Source: CAWJAP01 sp963834365
GTDB lineage: Bacteria > Acidobacteriota > Vicinamibacteria > Vicinamibacterales > Vicinamibacteraceae
Assembly: GCA_963834365.1 (NCBI GenBank)
Contig: CAWIBS010000030.1
Span: 248,001 to 312,000, forward strand
DNA: 64,000 bases
Reading direction: 5' to 3'
Shown here: positions 18,936 to 27,242 of the stretch, in pieces
Layout: each line of letters starts with the position of its first letter
Numbering within the stretch: position 1 is the stretch's first letter
Notes under the pieces: model-generated
Seen by the model: only the letters and a program-made list of their open reading frames with translations
Databases searched by the model: none
What the model was told of the DNA's origin: nothing
Translations under genes and position numbers: made by a program

Positions 18936-18941
18936 TAGAAT
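18936..18941 (+). promoter_or_regulatory. Candidate -10 element for a leaderless nagB transcript
   Basis: TAGAAT ends seven bases before the GTG start of nagB at 18949, the spacing expected if transcription begins at the start codon. I found no convincing -35 box and no Shine-Dalgarno sequence. Confidence 0.35.
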
Positions 18942-18948
18942 CCCCCGC

Positions 18949-19701
18949 GTGGACATCAAGCTCCTCCCCGATCGGGCGGCTCTGGGCCGGGCGGCCGCCG
19001 CCCATGCGGCGGATGGGATGGCGCGGGCGATCGAGGCTCGAGGCGTCGCACGGATCATCGTCGCGACGGGCGCCTCGCAGTTCGATTTCCTCGACGCGCT
19101 GACCGCCGCGCCGGGGGTGGATTGGAGTCGCGTCGAGATGTTCCATCTCGACGAGTACGTCGGCCTCGATGCCGACCATCCGGCGAGCTTCCGACGCTAT
19201 CTGCGTGAGCGTCTGATCGATCGTGTCGGGCTCGAGCGCGTCCACCTGCTCGACGGGGAACGGGACGCCGCCCAGGTCTGCCAGGAGGCGGGGGAGGCCA
19301 TTCTCGCGCAGCCGATCGACGTGGCGTTCGTCGGCATCGGCGAGAACGGGCACCTCGCCTTCAACGACCCGCCCGCCGACTTCGAGACCGAGGCGCCGTA
19401 TCTCGTCGTCACGCTCGACGAGGCCTGCCGGCGACAGCAGGTGGGCGAAGGGTGGTTCGGCTCGCTCGACGAGGTGCCGCCAACGGCGATCTCGATGTCG
19501 TGCCGCCAGATTCTGCGTTCGCGCGAGATTCTCGTGATCGTGCCCGACGCAAGGAAGGCCGACGCGGTGCGCGCCACCGTCGAGGATCCCGTCACACCGG
19601 AGGTGCCTGCCTCCATCCTCAGGCGCCACGAGCACACGACGCTCTACGTGGATCCGCCCGCCGCGTCGAAGCTCTCACGGCCGCCCGCTGTCGAGCGCTG
19701 A
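18949..19701 (+). CDS. nagB: Glucosamine-6-phosphate deaminase
   Basis: A 250-residue cytoplasmic enzyme converting glucosamine 6-phosphate to fructose 6-phosphate and ammonium. The active-site segments are visible: FHLDEYVGL with the catalytic Asp, and GIGENGHLAFNDPP with the Glu/His pair. A GTG start at 18949 follows a possible -10 box directly. It heads a same-strand run with a sugar-acid type transporter 8 bases downstream, a histidine phosphatase and an M14 peptidase, which suggests recovery of amino sugars and peptides from cell-wall or chitin-like material. Confidence 0.94.
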   Translation: MDIKLLPDRAALGRAAAAHAADGMARAIEARGVARIIVATGASQFDFLDALTAAPGVDWSRVEMFHLDEYVGLDADHPASFRRYLRERLIDRVGLERVHLLDGERDAAQVCQEAGEAILAQPIDVAFVGIGENGHLAFNDPPADFETEAPYLVVTLDEACRRQQVGEGWFGSLDEVPPTAISMSCRQILRSREILVIVPDARKADAVRATVEDPVTPEVPASILRRHEHTTLYVDPPAASKLSRPPAVER

Positions 19702-19709
19702 CGTTCCTC

Positions 19710-20987
19710 ATGGCGCGCCCCATCCGGCAGCTTCGCTGGTACATCGGCGGGTTGCTGTTCTTCTCGACGGTCATCAACTACATCGATCGCCAGACGCTTA
19801 ACGTGCTCGGCCCGTACCTCAAGGTCGAGTACAGCTGGAACAACCAGGACTTCGCGGCGCTCGTCCTGGCGTTCCGCTACGGGTACACGATCGGGCAGAC
19901 GCTGGTGGGCCGCGTGCTCGATGCCGTCGGCACGCGCGCCGGACTGACGCTGTCGGTGCTGTGGTACTCGGTCTGGGCGATGTCGACGGCGTTCGCGACC
20001 GGCTGGAAAAGCTTCTGGACCTGCCGGTTCATGCTGGGGATCGGGGAAGGAGGCAATTGGCCAGGCGCCACCAAGGCCGTAGCGGAATGGTTCCCGCGAC
20101 GTGAGAGCGGCTGGGCGGTGGCGCTGTTCGACAGTGGCTCGTCGATCGGCGGGGCACTCGCGCCGTTCATCGTGCTGTGGGCGTACCACCACTTCGAGGA
20201 CTGGAGGCCGGCTTTCCTGATCACGGGCGCGTTGGGTTTCCTGTGGCTGATCGTCTTCCGTTGGCTGTACCACCCACCCGAGCTGCACCCCCGGCTGTCG
20301 CCAGAAGAACGGCAGCACATCCTGTCGGACCGCGACGCGGGCGCGACCGTCGATGGCAAGCGCCTCCCGTACTCGACGCTCCTGCGCCTGCCGCAGACCT
20401 GGGGATACATCCTCGGCAAGTCGTTCACCGACCCGGTGTGGTTCTTCATCACCGACTGGTTCGCGATCTTCCTCGTGGCCAAAGGCTTCAAGCTCGAGGA
20501 GAGCCTCATGGGCTTCTGGGTGCCGTTCCTCGCGGCCGACCTCGGCAACCTGTTCGGAGGCGGGGTCTCGAGTCTGCTCATCGGATGGGGAATGAGCGTG
20601 GGGTGGGCACGCAAGACGATCGCGATCATCGGCGGGCTCGGCATGATGATGCTCATTCCAGCGGCCTCGTCGTCGAACTTCGCGCTGATCGTGACCTGTT
20701 TCGCCATCGCGACGTTCGCCTACGCGGCGTTCTCGACGATCGTGCTCAACCTTCCCGCCGATCTGTTCCCGTCCGGATCGGTCGCCTCGGTCAGCGGCAT
20801 GGGCGGTACCGGCGCCGGCATCGGCACCATCACAGCGACGCTGACCATCGGGTATGTCGCCGATCACTACTCGTTCGAGCCGATCCTCATCGGCGCCAGC
20901 TTCATTCCGCTCGTCGCGATGGCGGCGGTGCTGCTGCTCGTCCGCAACGACGCCGCGACCGAAGCCGGCCTCGTGAAACGGATTTGA
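19710..20987 (+). CDS. MFS transporter, hexuronate/anion:cation symporter type
   Basis: A 425-residue, 12-segment permease resembling the ExuT/ACS group. NYIDRQTLNVLGPYL near the start and RFMLGIGEGGNWPGATKAVAEWFP are characteristic of that group. The start at ATG 19710 is 8 bases after the nagB stop. The likely substrate is a sugar acid or amino sugar imported with protons; the nagB neighbour favours an amino sugar or its derivative, but the family mostly moves organic anions. Confidence 0.9.
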   Translation: MARPIRQLRWYIGGLLFFSTVINYIDRQTLNVLGPYLKVEYSWNNQDFAALVLAFRYGYTIGQTLVGRVLDAVGTRAGLTLSVLWYSVWAMSTAFATGWKSFWTCRFMLGIGEGGNWPGATKAVAEWFPRRESGWAVALFDSGSSIGGALAPFIVLWAYHHFEDWRPAFLITGALGFLWLIVFRWLYHPPELHPRLSPEERQHILSDRDAGATVDGKRLPYSTLLRLPQTWGYILGKSFTDPVWFFITDWFAIFLVAKGFKLEESLMGFWVPFLAADLGNLFGGGVSSLLIGWGMSVGWARKTIAIIGGLGMMMLIPAASSSNFALIVTCFAIATFAYAAFSTIVLNLPADLFPSGSVASVSGMGGTGAGIGTITATLTIGYVADHYSFEPILIGASFIPLVAMAAVLLLVRNDAATEAGLVKRI

Positions 20988-20991
20988 TCCG

Positions 20992-21534
20992 ATGAGCCTT
21001 TCGCGGTCGCATCCAGTGACGCGCTTCGCCCGCGCGATCGTCCTGTCATCACTCTGCTTCGCCGTGTGCGCCGCCGAATCGTCGGCGCAGCGTGCGGTGT
21101 TCGTCGTGCGCCACGCGGAGAAGCTCGATCAATCGGAAGACGCGGCGCTGTCGGCGCAGGGTCTCAGCCGCGCCAGGGCGCTCGCCGAGTTGCTTCGGAG
21201 CTCGGCGATCACCCACATCTTCACGACCCAGTACCGGCGCACGCAGTTGACCGCAGGGCCTCTGGCCACCCTCCTGAAGGTCACGCCGGAGACGTCGAAG
21301 GCACAGGACGTCGCGGGGCTGGTCGCCAGGCTCCGTGCGCTGCCGGCCGACGCCGTCGCACTCGTCGTCGCGCACTCGGACACGGTCCCGCAGATTCTCA
21401 CGGGCCTCGGCTGGACGGGCACGGTGAATCTCTCGGAACAGGACTACGACAACGTCTTTCTCCTCGTCCCGCGTGGCGCGGCCGTCGAGCCCTCGGTGGT
21501 GCGCCTGAAGTACGGGCGGAGGACGGGCCCGTAA
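20992..21534 (+). CDS. Exported histidine phosphatase family protein
   Basis: A 180-residue phosphoglycerate-mutase-like phosphatase with a signal peptide (cleavage probably after AESSA). The catalytic RHA of VFVVRHAEKLD gives the phospho-acceptor His and Arg, and VVAHSDTVPQIL supplies the second His. It is SixA-like in size but carries a signal peptide, so it should act outside the cytoplasm. It begins 4 bases after the transporter stop, and its own TAA overlaps the next ATG. Confidence 0.87.
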   Translation: MSLSRSHPVTRFARAIVLSSLCFAVCAAESSAQRAVFVVRHAEKLDQSEDAALSAQGLSRARALAELLRSSAITHIFTTQYRRTQLTAGPLATLLKVTPETSKAQDVAGLVARLRALPADAVALVVAHSDTVPQILTGLGWTGTVNLSEQDYDNVFLLVPRGAAVEPSVVRLKYGRRTGP

Positions 21535-22961
21535 TGGCTCGCACGCTGCGCTCGCGGCCACACCGGACCCGCCGACCGGCGCTCGCCCTGGCAGCGCTCG
21601 CGCTCGCGATCGCCGCTGCTGCAGTGGCCTGGCGTGTCGTGGGAGGGATCGCCGACGCGCAGACGCCGGATCGGGTGGCGGCACTCGGGCGGTTCTGGGA
21701 CGAGCATCACACCACGCTCCCGCCGGCGCCGCTCGTCACGCACGCGGATGTCGTCGACAGCGTGACCCGAACCGTCCAGGCGTCGCCGGATCTGTTCAGC
21801 GCCGAGATAGCGGGGCACTCGGTCGAGGGACGCACTCTCCATCACGTCTGGTTCGGCCGCGGCGCCACGCACGTCCTGCTCTGGTCGCAGATGCACGGGG
21901 ACGAACCGACGGCGACCTCGGCGCTCTTCGATCTCATGGAATGGGTCCGTCGCGAGCGCTCCTCGCCGGACATGCTGCGGCTCCTCGATCGGCTCACGGT
22001 CCACCTCGTCCCGATGCTGAATCCAGACGGGGCGCAGCGCTACCAGCGTCGCAACGCGCAGGGCATCGACGTCAATCGCGACGCGCTGCAGCTCCAGACG
22101 CCCGAGGGCCGGACGCTGAAGGCCCTGCGCGATCGGTTCGATCCAGTGCTCGGGTTCAACCTGCACAACCAGAACTGGAGCACGTCGGTCGGCACCCCGC
22201 CGAAGCCGGCGTCGATCTCGCTGCTCGCGGTCGCTCACGACGAGGCGCGCAGCGACAATCCGCGGCGGGTGCTCGCGAGGAAGACCGCGGCGGTCATCCG
22301 CGACGCCATCGAGCCGTTCATCCCCGGGCAGATCGGCCGCTACAGCGACGAGTTCGAGGTCCGGGCGTTCGGCGACAACATCGCCCGGTGGGGCACCGGG
22401 GTCGTGCTCATCGAGACCGGCCCGCTGCAGGGCGATCGCCCGGATGCGGCGCTGGTTCGCGTCAACTTCGTCGCGCTGGTCACGGCCCTCGAGGCGCTGG
22501 CCAGCGGCGGCGTCGAAGCGGCCGACCCGGCACGCTACGAGTCGCTGCCGATGAACGGCTCGCGGCTGCTTCACACCCTCGTGCAGAACGCGTCGGTCAT
22601 CACGGGGACCGGCGTCGGCCCGTTCACGGCGGACGTCGGCATCGGCGCGTCGCGGGTGGTCCGCGAACAGAACGGCCGCCGCGAGATCGCGTATGCGGCG
22701 CGCATCGAGGATCTCGGCGACCTCCGCGTGTTCGGCGCGCTCGAGACCGTCGACGCCACGGGCCTGACGGCGGCGCCGCTTCCGGATCCCGAGCCCGCCG
22801 TGGGCGACGTCATCGAGCTGCCGTCCTGGGAGCGGTGGAAGGGACCGACCCTGTCGGTTGGGTCGAGCGGTCGGCTGATGCTCCTCGAGCCCGCTGCCGC
22901 GAAGCCGGGACAGTGGCGGGTCGTCCGGATCATCAGCGTGGACAGCACGACGACGCCCTAA
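21534..22961 (+). CDS. M14-family zinc carboxypeptidase, membrane-anchored or secreted
   Basis: A 475-residue protein with an N-terminal hydrophobic segment (about 16-40). The metallocarboxypeptidase core shows HGDE (zinc His and Glu), the substrate-binding NPDG and DVNRD region, a further candidate zinc His in NLHNQN, and IETG as a candidate for the catalytic Glu. A C-terminal domain of about 130 residues is not recognisable. It is probably extracytoplasmic, trimming peptides or peptidoglycan stems. ATG 21534 shares bases with the preceding stop (TAATG). Confidence 0.88.
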   Translation: MARTLRSRPHRTRRPALALAALALAIAAAAVAWRVVGGIADAQTPDRVAALGRFWDEHHTTLPPAPLVTHADVVDSVTRTVQASPDLFSAEIAGHSVEGRTLHHVWFGRGATHVLLWSQMHGDEPTATSALFDLMEWVRRERSSPDMLRLLDRLTVHLVPMLNPDGAQRYQRRNAQGIDVNRDALQLQTPEGRTLKALRDRFDPVLGFNLHNQNWSTSVGTPPKPASISLLAVAHDEARSDNPRRVLARKTAAVIRDAIEPFIPGQIGRYSDEFEVRAFGDNIARWGTGVVLIETGPLQGDRPDAALVRVNFVALVTALEALASGGVEAADPARYESLPMNGSRLLHTLVQNASVITGTGVGPFTADVGIGASRVVREQNGRREIAYAARIEDLGDLRVFGALETVDATGLTAAPLPDPEPAVGDVIELPSWERWKGPTLSVGSSGRLMLLEPAAAKPGQWRVVRIISVDSTTTP

Positions 22962-22996
22962 GCCCGGAGTTCGCTCGTATTGACAACGGGCCCGCC

Positions 22997-23062
22997 AAGG
23001 TGGCGCCGGGCTTCAGCCCGGCCAACGCGGGCCCGGGCAGGCCTGAAGGCCTGCGCCACTTC
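22997..23062. repeat. Paired palindromes with inverted flanks
   Basis: GCCGGGCTTCAGCCCGGC (23005-23022) and GCAGGCCTGAAGGCCTGC (23037-23054) are perfect 18-base palindromes in opposite orientation. Outer flanks AAGGTGGC and GCCACTT are mutually inverted. The stems differ completely from the copy at 8594 but keep the CTGAAG centre. Confidence 0.85.
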
Positions 23063-23115
23063 ACCAACACAAGTGAGCCGGGACTAGCACCGACGTCCTT
23101 CACGATGTCGTCGTT

Positions 23116-23172
23116 TTGACAATCGCGTCTTGCCGGGCGTATGCTCAGTTCGTTTACTAAGATTTCTTAGTA
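23116..23172 (+). promoter_or_regulatory. PadR promoter with palindromic operator at the start codon
   Basis: TTGACA (23116-23121) and TATGCT (23140-23145) are 18 bases apart. A perfect palindrome with arms TACTAAG (23155-23161) and CTTAGTA (23166-23172) ends on the A of the ATG at 23172. Transcription would start at or just before the palindrome, giving a nearly leaderless message with no Shine-Dalgarno site. The palindrome is the obvious operator for autoregulation. Confidence 0.65.
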
Positions 23173-23501
23173 TGAAACGCTACGACACGCTGCAGGGCGC
23201 CCTGCCACTCCTCGTCCTGAAGGTGCTGCGGCGGCGCGGACCGCTGCATGGCTACGCGATCAGCGTCCACATCGAGACGATGTCGCAGGACGTGCTGCGC
23301 GTCGAGGAAGGCTCGCTCTATCCGGCCCTCCACCGGATGGAGGAGGCGGGCTTCATCAAGGCGCAGTGGGCCGTGACGGAGCACAACCGCCGGGTGCGCA
23401 TGTACCAGGTGACGCCGGCCGGTCAGCGTCAGCTCGAGGTCGAGGAATCGCGCTGGCTCGCGGTCGCGGGCGCCGTCGGCCACATCCTGAAGCACGCCTG
23501 A
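23172..23501 (+). CDS. PadR-family transcriptional regulator
   Basis: A 109-residue winged-helix regulator: LPLLVLKVLRRRGPLHGYAI, recognition segment VEEGSLYPALHRMEEAG, wing RVRMYQVTPAGQRQL. I chose ATG 23172, directly behind a strong promoter and palindrome, over an upstream start at 23130 that would lie inside the promoter. It is 30 bases ahead of the permease it accompanies. Confidence 0.94.
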   Translation: MKRYDTLQGALPLLVLKVLRRRGPLHGYAISVHIETMSQDVLRVEEGSLYPALHRMEEAGFIKAQWAVTEHNRRVRMYQVTPAGQRQLEVEESRWLAVAGAVGHILKHA

Positions 23502-23531
23502 TCGAGCCCGATCCGGGAGAGGGTTGCCACC

Positions 23532-26204
23532 ATGTCCCTGTGGTCCCGACTCGCCAACCTCTTTCGCACGTCGGCGCTCGATCGCGATCTCGAGGACGAG
23601 CATCGGTTCCATCTCGAATCGCAAGCCGAGGCGCTGATGCGCCGCGGCGTGGCGCGGGACGAGGCGGCCGTCCAGGCTGCGCGTCGCTTCGGCAGCCCGC
23701 TCCGCGCGCGCGAGGCCAGCCGCGAGATCAAGCTGGTGTCCTGGCTGGAGTCGCTCGGCAAGGACCTGCGCTTCGCCGTCCGTCTCCTGTGGAAGGACCG
23801 CACCGTCACCGGCGCCGCCGTCCTCTCGCTGGGTCTCGCCATCGGCGCGTGTGCGGCAGCGTTCAGCCTCGTCGATGCGCTGATCTTCAAGCCGCTGCCC
23901 GTGCGCGAGCCGCATCGGCTGGTCCATCTGACGTTCGCAAATTTCGAGAGACCCGAGCTCCCCGACCGTGACTCGTTCAACTATCCGCTGTTCCAGCAAC
24001 TGCGCGCCGCGGCCGGGTCACGGGTCGATCTGTTTGCCGCCAGCTTCGATTTCCGGGAGACCGCGGCCACATCCGATGATCCGGGGCAGGAGGAGCGGCT
24101 CCGCGTGCAATACGTCTCCGGCGCCATGTTCACGACGCTGGGACTCGGGCCCGCGGTCGGACGGCTGCTGGCGCCTTCCGACGATGTGACGCCCGGCGCG
24201 CATCCGGTCGCGGTCGTGAGCCACTCCTACTGGCAACGGCGGTTTGGCGGCGCGCCGTCGGCGCTCGGCCGGACGATCGCGTTCGCCGGGCACACCTTCG
24301 AGATCGTCGGCGTCGCCCGCCCCGGGTTCACCGGTGTCGAGCCTGGCACGTTCATCGACGTGTGGGTGCCGACGGCCATGTTCACCGCCGCCGCGCTCAC
24401 CAATCCCGGCTGGTCGTGGTTCCGGGTGATGGGACGCCTGGCGCCCGGCGTCGAGCCGGCGGAGATTCACGGACCGCTCCAGGCCGCCTTCACCCAGTCG
24501 CTCCACGATCGCGCGAGGACCTTCCCGCCCGACGCCCCGCGCGACCTGCTCCAGCGGTTCCTGCAGACGCCGCTGCGGATTCGCCCGGCGGCCACCGGGC
24601 CGTCGATGCTGCGGCGCGACTTCGAGCGGCCGCTCTGGATACTCGCCGCCATCATCGGTCTCGTGCTCCTGGTGGCGGGATCGAACGTGACGAACCTGTT
24701 GCTCGCCCGCGCGGCGTCGCGGGTGCGGGAGATGTCGCTGCGTCTGTCGATCGGCGCCGGTCGCGCGCGCCTCGTCCAGCAGGTGCTCATCGAGGGAGGC
24801 GTGCTCTCGCTGATCGCCTGCGCACTCGCCCTGCCCTTCGCCTCGGTGGTCGCGCCGGCGATCGTCCGGATGCTGGCGCCAGCAGACAATCCGGCGTTCC
24901 TCGACCTGGGCATGGACTGGCGGGCGCTCGCGTTCCTGGCGCTCGTGGGCCTGTCGGCAACGCTCCTGCTCGGGCTCGCGCCGGCGATGAAGGCGGCGGC
25001 GCTGTCGCCGATCGCGGTGCTCGGGCGCGCGGGCGGCCGCACGGCGACCCGATTCGGCACGCTGCGTCCACTCCTGGCACTGCAGGTCACCTTCAGCATC
25101 GTCGTGCTCTTCGTGGCCAGCCTGCTGCTGGTTTCGTTCGTGCGCCTGACCCGCGTGGATTTGGGCTTCACGACGGACCGTCTGCTCGTCGTGTCGGTCG
25201 AGTCGCGCGCACGGCTCGCCGAGGATGCGACGGCCCGTCTGGGCCAGCAGGTCCTCGACCACCTGCGGCAGCTGCCCGGCGTCGCGTCCGCGAGCGCGTC
25301 GACCCGGCCGCTGTTCAGCGGATATGGGTGGTCGGGCGCGATCAGGCTGCCGGGGCGCGCCATCGACTCGATGGAATCGCACTTCCTCGCCGTGTCCGAC
25401 GGGTTCTTCGACACGATGCAGATTGCTCTGCGCGACGGCCGGGCGTTCACGCGCGACGATTCGGGCGTCCCAGGCGCGGCGGGCGTCGTGGTCAACGAGG
25501 CGTTCGCGCGTCGCTACTTTCCGGGCGACCGTGCGGTGGGCCGTACCTTCTCGCACGAGGATCGGGACGGCCCGATCGTCCATCACATCCTCGGCGTCGT
25601 CGCCGACGCGAGATACCGGAGCCTGCGCGATCCGGCGCCCGCGACGGTCTACGTGCCGCTGCGGGGCCTGGGCACGTTCCAGGTTCGAACCGTCGCCGCT
25701 CCACAGACCGTCGCGCCGATGCTCGAGCGGTCGATTCGAGGCCTGGATGCGACGCTCCGGGTGTCGAGCGTGAACCTGCAGTCGACGCTCGTGGACAACA
25801 CGCTGCTCCGCGAGCGGCTGCTCGCGCTCCTGTCGGCGTTCTTCGGCTCGCTCGCTCTCGTCCTCGTGGGCGTCGGGCTCTACGGTGTGCTCAGCTACGC
25901 CGTGGTTCAGCGCACGAAGGAGATCGGAATCCGCGCCGCCCTCGGCGCCGGCCAGGCGCGCGTGGTCCGGTCCGTGCTGGCGGGGACCGCGGCCGCCATC
26001 GGCGCCGGTGCCGCGGCTGGCCTCGGCGCCGGCGTGTATCTCGCGCGCTTCGTCCGCTCGCTGCTCTACGAAGTCGCGCCGCTCGATCCCTGGAGCCTGG
26101 CGCTGCCGCTGGGGGCGCTGAGCGTGGTGGCGCTCATTGCCGCGCTCGTGCCGGCATTGCGTGCGGCGCGCGTCGACCCGGCAGTCGCGCTCCGGTTCGA
26201 GTAG
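23532..26204 (+). CDS. Orphan MacB/FtsX-type ABC permease (ADOP family)
   Basis: An 890-residue paralogue of the permease at 14554. The N-terminal 80 residues form a cytoplasmic prefix (DLEDEHRFHLESQAEALMRRG) distinct from the first copy. The duplicated plan follows: membrane segment, periplasmic core, three FtsX segments around 370-480, a second periplasmic domain, three terminal segments. No ATPase is adjacent. GGAGAGGG precedes the start. The stop is only two bases from the end of the convergent deacetylase. Confidence 0.92.
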   Translation: MSLWSRLANLFRTSALDRDLEDEHRFHLESQAEALMRRGVARDEAAVQAARRFGSPLRAREASREIKLVSWLESLGKDLRFAVRLLWKDRTVTGAAVLSLGLAIGACAAAFSLVDALIFKPLPVREPHRLVHLTFANFERPELPDRDSFNYPLFQQLRAAAGSRVDLFAASFDFRETAATSDDPGQEERLRVQYVSGAMFTTLGLGPAVGRLLAPSDDVTPGAHPVAVVSHSYWQRRFGGAPSALGRTIAFAGHTFEIVGVARPGFTGVEPGTFIDVWVPTAMFTAAALTNPGWSWFRVMGRLAPGVEPAEIHGPLQAAFTQSLHDRARTFPPDAPRDLLQRFLQTPLRIRPAATGPSMLRRDFERPLWILAAIIGLVLLVAGSNVTNLLLARAASRVREMSLRLSIGAGRARLVQQVLIEGGVLSLIACALALPFASVVAPAIVRMLAPADNPAFLDLGMDWRALAFLALVGLSATLLLGLAPAMKAAALSPIAVLGRAGGRTATRFGTLRPLLALQVTFSIVVLFVASLLLVSFVRLTRVDLGFTTDRLLVVSVESRARLAEDATARLGQQVLDHLRQLPGVASASASTRPLFSGYGWSGAIRLPGRAIDSMESHFLAVSDGFFDTMQIALRDGRAFTRDDSGVPGAAGVVVNEAFARRYFPGDRAVGRTFSHEDRDGPIVHHILGVVADARYRSLRDPAPATVYVPLRGLGTFQVRTVAAPQTVAPMLERSIRGLDATLRVSSVNLQSTLVDNTLLRERLLALLSAFFGSLALVLVGVGLYGVLSYAVVQRTKEIGIRAALGAGQARVVRSVLAGTAAAIGAGAAAGLGAGVYLARFVRSLLYEVAPLDPWSLALPLGALSVVALIAALVPALRAARVDPAVALRFE

Positions 26205-26206
26205 GT

Positions 26207-26992
26207 TCACCGTTTGCCGGAGGTTCGCTGTCGCGCCCGGACGTGCTCGGCGACGACGCCGACCGGCGCGAGCCAGATGCCCTGCGTGGAATCCTTCGAG
26301 TAGGTCAGCAACTCGTCGAGCATGGTCACGCGCGTCGTCTGACGGCCCGACGCGCCGATCTCGTGGCCGGCAAGCACGAGCCAGCCGCCCCGGTTGCGCG
26401 TCTCCTCGATCATCGGCCGCAGATCGGCGAAATCGCGGCCGTCCATCTCGACGCCCATCAACTGCGCCAGATCCGCGAAGGCTGGATCGTTGGACGACTC
26501 GTCGAGCCACCCGCGGCCGGCGACGAACAGCCGCGCGACCAGCGGCACATAGCTGCGCGTGTCGCGGCCACGCCCGACGAAGGTCTGTCCGCACGGATAC
26601 GCAAACGTCCTGGCAACCGTACCGAGCAGCGCCTGGATGCGGCGGTTCGCCTCGGTCAGGTCCTTCTGCATGCGATCGAGGGTGAAGTCCTCCAGCGCCT
26701 TCGCGCGCGCAAAGGGGAAGTTGCCGCTGCAGGGATGCGTGAGGGAGTGGTTGCCGATTTCGTGGCCGTCAGCCACCGCCTTCTTCCATCCGTCGAGTTG
26801 TCGCTCGACGGCGGACGGCACGACGAAGAAGGTGACCGCGGCGGCGTGCCGCGCCAGCAGCGCCGTCCCGACGAGCACCTGGCTGTCGCGCCCATCGTCG
26901 AAGCTCAGAGAAAGCGCCATCCGCGCGCCTCCGGCCACTCCACGGATGAACCAGACGGCTGCGCTTCGAGCGCAGGCGACCGGCAGACGCAT
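26207..26992 (-). CDS. Polysaccharide deacetylase, NodB domain
   Basis: The NodB core is clear: SFDDG gives the catalytic Asp and metal Asp, HSLTH the two metal His. The 261-residue frame starts at 26992, but ATG 26920 begins the fold directly. Another frame upstream, from GTG 27051, encodes a good signal peptide (AAAGAVLLGLCVCRSPALEA) running into EWPEA. Joining the two needs one missing base near 26925 and would give the familiar WPEGARMALSLSFDD. I therefore suspect a secreted enzyme with a -1 error. It should deacetylate an N-acetylated glycan. Confidence 0.85.
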   Translation of the reverse strand: MRLPVACARSAAVWFIRGVAGGARMALSLSFDDGRDSQVLVGTALLARHAAAVTFFVVPSAVERQLDGWKKAVADGHEIGNHSLTHPCSGNFPFARAKALEDFTLDRMQKDLTEANRRIQALLGTVARTFAYPCGQTFVGRGRDTRSYVPLVARLFVAGRGWLDESSNDPAFADLAQLMGVEMDGRDFADLRPMIEETRNRGGWLVLAGHEIGASGRQTTRVTMLDELLTYSKDSTQGIWLAPVGVVAEHVRARQRTSGKR

Positions 26993-27061
26993 AGCCCGAG
27001 CAGCACCGCACCGGCCGCCGCGTTCGAGAGCGTGATCTCGGAAGGTCTCACGGCATGAGCC

Positions 27062-27240
27062 TTTTCGGCCAGGTCCGGTTGAAGCCGGATGCTACGTACC
27101 GGTCCGGCTAAAGCCGGACACTACGTACCGGACCCAGTCCCCCAGTCGCCCAGTCCCCCAGCCGCCTACGCGGTCCCGGACCCCTACGCGATCCCGTAGT
27201 GTCGGGCTTCAGCCGGACCGGCGCCCCTACATCAGCCTCG
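27062..27240. repeat. Spacer with three palindromes and an octamer array
   Basis: TCCGGTTGAAGCCGGA (27074-27089), GTCCGGCTAAAGCCGGAC (27102-27119) and a diverged copy near 27199-27219 belong to the CTGAAG palindrome family, with ACTACG flanks. Between them lie four eight-base units of CAGTCCCC type (27135-27166). No gene is visible. Confidence 0.8.
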
Positions 27241-27242
27241 GG

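Noticed and set aside
24018..27058. Open frames of 858 and 898 codons overlapping the second orphan permease
   Set aside because: Compositionally extreme and lying over a clearly recognisable 890-residue membrane protein; antisense or alternative-frame shadows.
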